This document shows, piece by piece, positions 35,481 through 47,100 of a stretch of 64,000 nt of DNA; positions within the stretch are counted from its first letter, which is position 1, and the number at the start of each line of letters is the position of its first letter. Under the pieces are notes generated by a model. The model did no database searches, had not been told where the DNA came from, and was given only the letters and a program-made list of their open reading frames with translations. The position numbers were made by a program, and so were the translations under genes. This DNA is from Klebsormidium nitens (lineage: Eukaryota; Streptophyta; Klebsormidiophyceae; Klebsormidiales; Klebsormidiaceae), in NCBI GenBank assembly GCA_000708835.1, contig DF236954.1, positions 245,749 to 309,748 of the forward strand, read 5' to 3'.

Positions 35481-38009
35481 TAGAGGGATCCGAGCTGCCC
35501 TCCAAAGAGAGTTTCTTTCTGGTTGGTCCTTCAAAGACAGCCTCTCTTCGGCTCCCACAACGAGATTGGAAACGAGATTGAACTTCAAGAGCTCCTGAGC
35601 GCCATACAGCCACTGCAAACGTGACCAAGTTCTCTGTCCATGCCAGTGAAACCAGGCCACGACCTCAAGGTAAGCAAAGTGAGAAACAAAGTGTGCCAGT
35701 CTGACACGGAAACTCTTCAATAGACGGGGACGCCAGTGACAATGCTGTAGCTTCTCTGAAGGGTTTAGGTAGCCTCTGAGCATTGCGCTCAAGTACAAAG
35801 GCGATCAAAATTACGACACTGACGACAAAATAAGCAGTCCGGAAAGCTTATTGAACACGAGATGGTGGCTTCAATACTTGCGCCTTTCAGATATTTCCAT
35901 CTCAATCACATCTCGAATCATGACCACAGGGCAACTTTCGGTGCATTTGCAAAACCATCGAATCAGAAAATCACTCGGCTTAACAAAATGAAGTGGTGCT
36001 TATACTGAATGTTTCGCTAGATGGCCTTACAAACGGGATCGACATAAGACTCAAAGAACGAAAATGCCTGCCTCCAGGATCCAAAAGTTTTGCCTGTGGC
36101 GTTCTACTCATTAATCGGGGGACCGATTAAGTCCAGGGGCCTGCCACGCGCAGACAAAACCTCCAATGGGATGAGTTTGATACAAACACCTAACAGCACG
36201 AGCAGAAAACTTCACCATGCCGGTAAGCCTCTCAGCGAGTCATAGTAAAAACGCAAAGGTACAAGCCCCGTTTCCAGAGAGTGTTTGCATCGAAGGCGCT
36301 TCTCAAGTTGAGCACAGTGGACAAACTCAGCAATCATTGAAAGCCCATCAACGGCGTTCCTCTAGTGATGGCCCATAGACGTTCCTGTGAACAAAAGCCA
36401 AAGCGTCACGTAATTATGAATCGCGAATTGGCCGACGAAGTAGGATCTCTGACGCGTGAGAGTCCAAGGAATCACCTTGGACCCGCATGACCCGGTCATG
36501 TTACAATTCACTCACACACGCCGGACATGTTTCACAAGGAAACGCTTCGTCCAAATGAAACAGAGTAATGGGCCGAGAAAGTCCGCGCTAAGCGCCAACG
36601 TTGGCTTCAACGGCACTGCGTTCCACAATGAGCGAAGAAGCTCGGCTAGAATCATTATCATGGCCTTGTTGATCGAAAGAATCCGACTAAAAGGGGTCTC
36701 CTTCAAGACTCAACGATAGCTCACAAAGTCATGAGTCCAACGACTCGAACACGATAGAATGCTTAATCCTGGTCACGAGCCGGCGCAATACCAAAACGCG
36801 TCGCCGAAACCCTATGATGAACTCGGCTTCGTGGTTCGAGACTCAGACAGCGCCCCCGAGGATTTAAGCCTTCTTCAGAGCCAAGTGATTTGAAGAGGAA
36901 CATTCTGATATTGAAAGTCTTGCCAGATTGACACACTGCTGCCCGGATTGCACTTCCAGCTCTCTATTACACAGCACCATTTGACTTTACGGAGAAGGAA
37001 TCGTACTGCATAAGAAATATTACTGCATAGGGTATCGTAGTCCATCGAGATCGGATCAGTCCTCCGCAGTGACGATAGACAGAACCTGGAAGTCTTTTTG
37101 TCTGCAACCGCTTGTCAACTACCGGCATTAGTTTGACCTACAAGTCTGGGGCTAATTTGAATGCGGCGCCGGGCTTAGACCACAGTCGGCAGCTCGTAGA
37201 AGATTCAATGCGACAAATTCCACTTCTCACTGCACGAGCCACAGAGTGTCATTGTGACGCAAAATGATGACGTTGATCACGTCACAGGAGGAGAGGCTAC
37301 ATGGTAGATGCAATATAAAGATTTTCCTGCGGCTTAGAGTTCGGGGCCAGCGAATTCTCAGGAGCTAATTCTTCGTAGCCCCACGTCGGAAGTACGTACG
37401 TAGCGGGCAACCCGCGCAAGCACTCTTAAGAAAAACGCGCAACCATTTCGTTTACTGCAGTCCACCCGATCTACAATCCAGATTCCTGGATATGGTCAGA
37501 GCGCGATCAGCCAGGGATACAATATTGCAAGGCAGGTAAGAGCTGCCAAATTAGCTTACACCTCAAAGCAATCATTGAGAACACGAATAGTGCATCCGAG
37601 CCGCTCTTTAAATGGACGTCTTACATTTCCCTGAAAAAGAAGTCCTCTTTTGGGACGTAGGCGTCCAACTACAAAACGAAATTGCAGGGAAAAGACAAAG
37701 AGCACACTACAGCGGTTGCAAACGGAGAAACATCTGCGTGACAGGCGCCATTCATCCCAAGCCACGTACCAAGTATATCCATGATTGCATAAATAGGCAT
37801 CGCGAAACTCCTTTGGCAAACTGGCACACGTACGGATATTCTAGGCTGTCAGAGCTTCACGGAGCGCTTTCCTGACGCTGTGGTACGCCCTCGACACGAC
37901 GCCAATCACGGCTACAAATCTTACCAGCAACCAGTTAGTCGAAGACGAGAACGTGGCCTCAAATCACTTGCCTCCGCTGGCTGAAGTGCACATCCCGATC
38001 GATGTAGTG
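35481..38009. other. Non-coding stretch of gene desert
   Basis: No domain or RNA gene recognised. Only short ORFs below 120 codons. Confidence 0.4.
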
Positions 38010-38150
38010 TACAGTAACAGCCAGTGAACAGTAACGGAGACGGGTAGGGTTAGTTAGGGGGTTAGGGTGGGTACGGGTGCGGAGCGGGTGATCTTTTAGG
38101 TTAGGGTTTTTAGTACCCCAAAATGCTTACTGTTGCTCTTCACTAGATCG
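38010..38150. mobile_element. MITE-like repeat with TTAGGG-rich core
   Basis: The core at 38041-38090 is rich in TTAGGG/GTTAGGG and matches the reverse complement of 7038-7087 at 47 of 50 positions by eye. Flanks carry ACAGTAAC (about 38010 and 38027) and TTACTGTTGCTCTTCACT (about 38128), which are imperfectly inverted. No ORF. Confidence 0.45.
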
Positions 38151-39469
38151 AGAAATACGAGGCGCACCCTCAATCAAGAATGTGGGCATGGCCGCAGCTG
38201 GGCGGTTGTCGGCGCATTAGCGGGGACATATGGAGTCAAAAGCTTTCCTACGACTCAAGGAATTGGAGTGGTCCCAAAAGTTAGATCATCATTCAACCGT
38301 GTGAATAATATTCGAACGGTTCAAAAGGCATTGGAAAACCGAATTGAACGTCGACCGGGGCAGATCGAGGGTTCTGAATCTTAGACAGGAACGAAATGCT
38401 TCTGAGAAGGCAAGCATATTACGAACCCAGCAAAACTGCTCCTACTGAGCAAGGGATGCTGGGCGGTCAAAAAGTAGGGCAGTTCAAGTCCAGAGAAGCA
38501 TACAGAGGAATGATCAAGCAAGGCCGGTCTTCTCGCAAACGACTCCATAAGTATCAACCTTCCTTGAAGAGACGGACTTTCTAGATTTTACTGGTCACGA
38601 GAAAGTACTGTATCACCAGAAACAAGAGAGAGCAATCGGATCTCCAGAGGAAATATCGGGGGAGTCCGTGAACACCCGTCAACAATAATGCAGAGAGGCG
38701 ATGATTGGATGCAGACACTCGGCGGGTAGCTTCATCAGGCAACCCACAGAGCAATCTGTGCATAAAAAAAACGACCCGAAGGCAGAGGTAATTTCGTGCT
38801 GTAAATATGAGGATTGACAATACTGGGACCAGGAAAGAGATCGTTCGGTGGCTGACAATTCAACCTTAAGAGAAGCGTGTGCTCAGGGGCCGACTGTTGG
38901 CCTTGGGGCTGGATCGCAACTCACCACTGCGACGCACGCACAAAACCATCGTCTAAAGCGTTCGATAGCGATTGGACGTCTCAAACCCGTGTTAAAGCTA
39001 TCCCCCGATGCAAAGCAAGCTGCCAATTTTCACAACGCACAGGTGAGACAATCACCTACCCTTCTAGGACAACGGAAAATCAGGCTCGACCAGGCCCTCG
39101 AAAGAGGATTTGGCCCGTCTGCCCAAGTAAAACTACGAAGTTGACATACGGCTTTGGCCCCTTCGCTGCCGGGCAACATCAAGCGGCATCTGGTTTTGAA
39201 AAATCCAAGAGACCTGGGCAGCTTCTACGCCTGCCAGAAGGAAAGCGAAGGGATTATTCAGGCTGGGTTCCGGGCAGCCGGGCTGCCCCCAGTTTTGGGA
39301 TTGCTTGCCATGTGGGTTTGTTAAGTGTGACCTTTCCTTGGGCGATTACTAGTCAGACGGAGGGGGCCAGAAGCCGGCCACACTACGAGAGCAGAAATAC
39401 GATCAGAGGGTTGTATAATCTTTGCCAGCAGTACGAACAAGGAGCTCTAGCCTCCTTCAAGCTGTTGAG
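38151..39469. other. Non-coding stretch of gene desert
   Basis: A 226-codon ORF (38877-39557, +) has no recognisable domain and an overlapping frame of similar quality. I do not call it a gene. Confidence 0.4.
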
Positions 39470-40410
39470 TTTTCCTTTAAGTGTTAATCGAGCGGCTGAG
39501 CTCATTGAGTGTCTTTATCATAGCCTTTCTGATCGGACAAGTTACAAAGTGAAGTGACTTCCTCCAAATCCTGCTCGTAGATTTCGATGCATGGGACTAT
39601 GAGACTCGTGGAACAGAAACGCTTGACCCCGCGAAGGAAGCCGAGCGCCATTAGGAATGCTTCGCCAGCACTCTACGGACAAAAAGGAGCGAAGCTTGAT
39701 ACAGTCGCTTGATTTTGTCCTTTCGTCGTAACAAGATAATCAAAACTAGAGGACGGCACAAAAGAGCAGGCGTTTAGAGGAATAAAGCCAGTCGAACGGA
39801 ACATCCGAAAGCGCATGCAGTGCCCTTAGCCGAAGTTCGATTGCTTGGTCTCGAAAGGGGTCCCTAGTCGCTGGTACGCTGGGATGTGTTATCATTCTGG
39901 ACGCATTCGCGAAGCGATGGGCAGCAAGTACGTTTCCACAGGTGCGATGATCTCTTTGGCTTCGCGGGTAGGAAGTCAAGTGCCCCTCTGAGCATATCGT
40001 CTCATCGCACACCTTCGTCATTGCCAAGCAAGTCTTGCAAAAGTTCATCCAACCCACCTCAGGTTTAACGAGAACGCACTCCCAGTTTCGTCCAAACCGC
40101 ACAATCGGCTAAATGCAAATCAACTGCATTTTGCCTGCAGTACGGATACTCTGGTGAGAACCGGGATGCCAGCATATCCTGGTATTGCTTGCCTGACGAT
40201 CGCCCACGTGGCCCGCAAATTGCGGCCGTACATCACAAGCTCACACCGGGGCTGGTACACAAATTCGGCAGGGCTGATAAAGACTCAATTCTCCCATTAC
40301 ACGGTTACCGGTACCCATCTGTGAGCTTGATGGGTCTTTTCCAAAGACGCCCAGCTCAGACAGCAAGCTGGAAAAGCAACCGACACCATTACAGAAAGCC
40401 GCAACTACTG
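39470..40410 (+). repeat. Long diverged direct repeat R2, copy A
   Basis: Collinear by eye with about 41680-42480. Shared blocks include 'catagcct', 'gtgaagtgacttcctccaa' against 'gtgaagtggcttcctccaa', 'aaggagcgaagctt' against 'aaggagcgacgctc', 'gtctcatcgc' and 'tgcctgcagta'. Non-coding and heavily decayed. Confidence 0.65.
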
Positions 40411-41679
40411 CAGCAGAAACGAGCCACGGAAAACCTCTGGGTGGTACGCAGGGCACCGTTTGCAAACGCTGAAAGTGACGCGAAGACGCGCGGGCAGCGT
40501 TGAGTGAGCCAATTTACCCAAAAAGGCTCCCCCTCAACAAATTCGACAAGCTGGCCATGCCAGCCTAGAGCAGTAAGAATTTGAACGTTGAGAGAAAAGT
40601 AGATTGCGGCTATGGGTTCCCGCAGCGATCAACATCAGCCACAGCCCCCCCAATCAGCACCCATCGAAGTCGGATCAAAAAGAAGTTAGACGTCCCTCTG
40701 TGAGGTGCTGTCACATGCCTCGAGGAGCAATACACGTTACAGAATCATTTTCAAAGACGGACTCTAGCTGGCCGACTATGACTGTTTTCGGTGGCTTGGA
40801 TCCTGACACTCAACGACGACCCTGAGGGATCCCTGGGCGTTTCTCTTCATAGCCAGAAATTGAAGGTAATGGAGAGATAAGTCGTGCGAGACACTTGAAC
40901 AGGAGGATTGAACTCGTCCACCCTGAAAGAGCGGGATATATTCCGAATATTGTTGGTCAAAGTCGCAATCCGGCCAGCAGCAAAGGGGACAGAATCCAAG
41001 TGGTCTAGAGCGATATTCCGATCTCCAAGCAATGAGCAAGAAACATGTAAACGATCCGAGCAGCCAATTGAAAAGACTACTACTTCGCACTTAGGAGATC
41101 AATGTAACCTTCTCGGTATGCTGGTCAACTGGACACTCAAGGTCGAACAGAAACAGCTCGGATCAGCATACAGCGACGGCAAAAAAAGGCCGACTCTGAT
41201 ACCACTCGTTTTGAGACAAGCAGGAAGGCGGGCCGTGATCTCGAGAGCATGTGAAGTGGCAATCCAAATAAAAGCGGGCCAGTGACAAGGGCTGACTTTC
41301 TCATGAACGACGGCTGCGCGGAAGACGACGCTGTATCTTTTTCAGTGGGCCCCGAGGGCCTGCTGAGCGCTGCGCTCGAGATGATGCCGATGATTACAGC
41401 TACGAGCTACTAGCCACCGCTCATGAGAGCGATGATGGCTTCAGCTCACATTTCAGAGGCTAAGAGGTACCCTCAGTATCACAACTTTCGAGATCACGGC
41501 CAAAGGGCGAAAGGAGAAGATATTGTAATTCAGTCCTCACAGGTTATTCTAGAAGCCGAACATTCCTCCGGAAACATGCTATAAACTGACCTGAAGGAAC
41601 GGAGTGATCTGGTCAGAAAAAGTCGCGCTACTTTATCAATGGTGGCTTCGACTTAGGAAGCTTCTCCTGAGCGGGAAAG
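40411..41679. other. Non-coding stretch between R2 copies
   Basis: No gene recognised. Short ORFs only, none with family features. Confidence 0.4.
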
Positions 41680-43150
41680 CTCGTTCCGCCTTTTCCATCA
41701 TACATAGCCTCCAGCTTGCTGGAATCAGTCGAACAAGTGAAGTGGCTTCCTCCAAGACTTTCACAAAGTTGCTCAAATTTACAGTGGGACCATCAGGCTG
41801 GTACAACCGAGAACTTTTGACCCCTTGAAGAATGGTGAGCCCTTTCGAAACGCTGAGACGTTTCGCGACACCCGTAAGGTGAAAAGGAGCGACGCTCGAT
41901 GAAGTCGCAAAATGATCTTTCCTAGAATATTACAAGCGGTGAAACTGTGCACCAGGATAGAAAGCAAGCAGCACTGTCTTTTCAACAGGTACAGTAATTT
42001 TCTTGGCTCGAGCGTATGACTTGTAAGCGGCTAGTTGAGGACAGCGTCTCATCGCCGCCTTCTTCAGTGCCAGAAAGTCCGATAGAAGACTAACGGATAT
42101 GACTTCTGCTTTGATTAGCTTCTGCAGGGCTTTCGCTTGCAACATCAAGTCTTTCCTCACATGCACCATAGCCATTACTAGCAGAGGCAAAACCACTGCA
42201 GTCTGCCTGCAGTAAGATTGGTCAGAAGCGAGAGCTTAACAGATTGCGATGGCTCGCCCGTCGGATATCCGCGCTTCCAACATGGCCCCGTAGTTGTCGG
42301 CCTTGACGCAAGTCTTCAACCAGGGAATAATCTTGTAGAAAAAGTCAGTATGAGGACAGACAAAACTCAACTGCTTCAATCTTGTGCAAAACACGCGTGT
42401 CAACTGAAGATTCTACTGGGTTGCTTTGAAAAAATTCATGCAGCTCTTACATCAGGCTGGAAGAATGTGCGATACCCTACCCTACGACTGCATGGCAGTT
42501 GTATGAGCGATAAACTGGACGGTACTCAACAGAGAGCGCACCGCCTGCAACCCGCAAAAGCTATGTGAGTACATGCGCGGCGAGGGGGCTGCATCAGCTG
42601 TCCACCAAGATCAGGACTCAGCTAAAAGAGCACTGGCAAGATAGATTGGCCACATTTAAAACGAAAAGTCGAAACCCGTTGAAGCAGTGGCCAGATCAGT
42701 CAAGGAGATAACCATACGCCGCTTTACGATTTCCGCAGCAAGCATCGTAAGGTGACATATCACCATCAAGCACCCCATCATAGCAAAGAGGTCACAAAAG
42801 AAGCACACCATTTTCGTGCAATGAATTTATCACATGCGCCAAGACGATAAACTAATGCTAGAAGATTATTCGATCTGAAAGAAACATTTAGTCTGGAGGC
42901 CTAGAATACCTTCTGTGGCTTGGAATTGTTGAGCAGCAACATCACTGAGCATGCTCAGAACTTTCCTCTTCATTGCCAAAAGTTGGAGGTCACCAACGGG
43001 CACCTTGCGTAAGCACCCAGCAAGGCGCTGGAACACAACCCATGATCTGGTCCAGTCAGATCTGTAACTCGAAGAGCCTTATGAAAATCCAATCAGAGCC
43101 GCAAGCAGCAGCGAGCAGCAATGGATACAAAACGGGTATTGATACTGAAC
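41680..43150 (+). repeat. Diverged repeats R2 copy B (to ~42480) and R3 copy (~42740-43150)
   Basis: The first part matches 39470-40410 and the second part matches 34980-35480, both in the same orientation. Together they suggest old serial duplications of several kb in this desert. No conserved ORF. Confidence 0.55.
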
Positions 43151-44169
43151 AAGAACTGGTACCTTCAAGCAACCAGCAAAGACCGACGGACTCGACCCTG
43201 GCGCACAGCCATGATCTCCAGAGCAGGCGAAGTGGAACGCTGATTGGGCCAATGACACGAACTCGACCTTTTCAAGAACAATGCGATCGACACAATCAAA
43301 GAGGCTGTACCTTCACAGTGGGTGTGCAAACACCCTGATGAACTTTGCGCTCAAAGTGACGCCGATCATCGCTACGACACAATTGTACTAGCTAGCATCC
43401 CGCTCCTCGAAGACAAGGTGGTGGCTCGATCGAAGAAATGATGCATTTTGCCTCAACCTCAATTCTGTTCATGCCCACGCAGACATGAGTTCGATCAGGT
43501 GTCGTTCTCAGGGACTTGTAAACAGCCGAAGGAACTCTAAGATCTGAGATTTTATACGAGGACTACTTAGTCCTCGGATCTCCGAAAATGGAAGAAGGCT
43601 CGAGACCGCGGGCGAAAAATGGACCGCAAAGTCTGCTCGCAAGTAGCAAGAGAACATACAAATAAATACATCCGAAAAGCTTCCAGTCATTTTCAGAAAA
43701 GAACGGTCTATACCAAGAAGGAAACGGGAGAAAGGTGGTCAAGTGAGCTGTAAATTTCACTCGAAGGACTCTCGCCACAAACATTCAAAGCAGTACATGG
43801 AAAAAACAAGATGGACTGTGTTGACTGTGTTGAGGAGAGTTGAGCAAACGTAACAGACTGCGAATCTCTGGAGCCACCACGCACATTCGCAATCACCAGA
43901 AGAAGCTTACAAGCTGAATTGTCTCGAGCGCTCGTGAGGCTTTGACGTGCAATATCCTTGTGAGTCGAGCCCTTCAGGAAACTCATCAGTCGAGTAACGT
44001 TTCTGATTGTTTCTAGTTTGGGTCTCCACACCCTCTCTTAGTACTTTCTAGCCCACTGAGAGAACCCCTTGATGACCAACCTCACATGACTGTTCATGGC
44101 CCTTGACAAATCCCCTCTCCATTGATTCTTCACCCTTCCTTCCTTACCCTCTATTCAAACTAGCACCCC
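43151..44169. other. 3' flank of BMS1
   Basis: Non-coding. Should include the BMS1 3' UTR near 44169. No gene seen. Confidence 0.4.
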
Positions 44170-47100
44170 TCAATCGTCCTCATCCCGCTTCTGGCGCTTC
44201 TTCCGCCGCCCCCCCTCCTCCGCCTGCGCCGCTCTTTTGGCCTTCTGCCCCTCTTCGACGTACCGCTTCTTCCGCTCCTCCTTGCTGTACGCGCGCCGCC
44301 CTGCTTCGTCCAGCGCCTTCTTCTTCTCGTACGCGACCCGCCGCCGCGCCTGCATCTCCTGGCGCTTCTTGAGCTTCGCGTTGCGCAGCGTGTTCAGCTG
44401 CTGGACCAGCGTGTAGGCGCGACGTTCCGACGGCTCCATAACCACCGCGCGGCGCCTGGCAGGGAGAAACGGCGAGTGTCAGACTGAGCTAAGACTAACA
44501 ATTTCTGCTCTGCATTTGGACGTGTGGGACAAGTTTCTTTTGAGTTCAGTTTAGGTATTTCTTGCGATTGGGGTTTCGGAGGGAGGACAAGGTCCAAGTA
44601 ACTTTCACAAGGTTGAGCTGCTGGACAAGCGTATACAGGGCGCTCCGCAGCTCCATCACCACCGCGTGCCGCCTGACAATTGAACTCAAAGCACGGATGA
44701 GAAACTGACGATCTTACAGAGCGTTCCTGAGAAGAGGTAAGATTGGGGAGCTATGGTCTACTTTGCAGTGTACGCGGTTGTCTACTTTGGTGGTGTAAGG
44801 AGGCAGACATTGGATCTGACCGACAGAGCAGGCTGCCGTTGAAGCCGGTAGAGACGCCGCTCGAGATGCTTCGATTGACGACGCCTCGGATTGAGGGGAT
44901 ATAACACGACTGCAAGAGGTCCTTGCGGGTTTGACGCGGGCATAGAGGAATCCGAAGATGTCTTTCCGAAACGCTAACCGAACGACCAGCCAAAGTCGGG
45001 AGTTGCTTTTGACGAAGCCCTGCTGCTCAGAGCAAACCGCTAATCCCGCTTGAACATATTATGAATCTAGGCATGTCGCAGGTCGTTGACCTTTCCCTGC
45101 CTGACTTTCTATCGGATGCCGAGCTGACAGCCGGAGCTCGAAGTACTACTTACGAACTTGAGGGTTACAGCCTTGCGCCTATTCAAAGGCGGAGGTCCGA
45201 AGGTCGCAGAGAGAAGCTAGAGTAATCGATGAAGAAAGTTTTAACTCAGAGAAGGCAGAGAGTCCTTACTGGTCGAGCAGCTTCCTCTTGCGCCGCTCCT
45301 CCACCTTGGGCTTCGACTTGAACGGCAGCGCCGCTTGGAGCGCCTTTGGGATCTTAAGGGCGTTGAACTTGCGCGCAGACCGTTCGACGGGCTGCGAAAG
45401 TGACATGACAGTTGAGTCTGAAGTCTTTCTTGTCACAGCTTTCAAGCCTTTTTAAGAAGATGGTCAGCCGCCAATAGAAGTGAGGTTCCTTCGACGCTAT
45501 TTATAAACATCTTCTACGATCAAGCAAAGCACAGCTGTTACTTCAAAATTCACGCTCTCGACACGATTTCCGTAAGGTCGCAGACGGCCCTTGTAATGCC
45601 AACTCGAAAAACCTACTCTGCGGTGGAGGATTGTGCACCTGCCCGTGCAGCACAACAAAAAGGCTCCCTCACCGTCAAGCCATACGAAGGCGTGGAAAAC
45701 CGATTATAGAGGGGACCACACGCGAGAACCAAAAGCATGCGCCTGTCCATTTCTGAGGAGGCTGTTCTGATGAAATGAGAGCAACACGTGCGCCTCTGCG
45801 CGGCACGAAGTCCTGCGCAGTGATTTCTGGTTGCATATTCCTCAAAAGAAGGAGGCAAACCAGATTGAAGAGAAATTCGCTCACCTTATATAGGCTGTCC
45901 TTGTTGACGGGAATGGGCACCCCCGCCTCCCGCCGGATCTCCCCAACAGTGCGCATTCCGCGCCACGGCCGGTTGGGCCCGTCCAGGAGTGACGTCACGG
46001 GGGTGAAGAAGCGGGGGAGGGCGACCTGGACCCAGGTGCGCAGGAAAACGATGTCGCTCATCAGGATCTTGTCCTCGAACGTGCAGCGCGCGGCGCCCTC
46101 CTTGCCCTGGCCCATCTGCGAGGGGAAGAAGATGACGTCAGCACGAGAGGAGTAGATAACGTGCGACCCCTTCCAAGAATGAATTGAGGCTCAGTACGAG
46201 CGTCCCGACGAAAAGACGGTACATTCATAAGGCATGCTGGTATCTGCTGAATTGTGACGAGACCAATCATTGGTGCGTGCCGGCTTAGGTAGGACGCCGA
46301 GCAGGCGCTCCTTTCAGTATTGCACAGGAATTCAGAATCACTGATGTCCCCATGCCAAATCAACCTTGAATAAGGAAACATGTTGCGCAACCCAGCGATG
46401 GACCTGGCAGTGCGTTTCTGCATTCAAGGTGCTCAAGTCCCAATTCAGAGGCTTCACAGTCAACATTGGCCTCTTGTAAGTCATATTCGTCAAGTCGATG
46501 TACAAACCTTCATGGTACACTGCTCTACGCTTTTACAGAAGCATGTCGACTATACCCACCTTGACGGCCTTCTTGACCTGCCCCCTGATGCCGCTGACGG
46601 TGCGCACGGACGCGCCCTCGAAGCGGGCTACCTCCAATGAGGAGGTGAACAGGTCCTTCACGAACGCCGTGTTCTTGTAGATCTGCAGTACAGCGGTAAG
46701 AACAATCAGATACGGCACCTTGGCGTGTCGGAAAGTTTGCACCTTCCGACCAAAGCTCAAAGAACAGCCGCATAAAACTTCAAGCATAGCTCGCAACGTC
46801 GGAAGGTTTTTTTGCTGGTAGAGCTCCTTTCACATGTGCAGCACTAGAAGCAACCAATGGTAATTCCGCCGTTGCAAGCAGACCATCGCGGACTCATCGA
46901 TCGACGTTGCATGGCAGAGAATAGTGAACTAAATGCGCCCTGAGCTTTCAATCTGCCAACATCAGGCGCAACCTCAGTGCAGGTATCTGCATATGATCTC
47001 GCAATTCTCTTCTTAGTGCTAAGAGGACTTAGGAAAGTGTGTCGAAAATGAAAGAAAAAGAGACGCAATTGGAGCTGACATTCCGAGCTGAAAGATCCAG

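Noticed and set aside
38877-39557. 226-codon ORF in the gene desert
   Set aside because: No family features, a competing frame overlaps it, and it runs into repeat R2.
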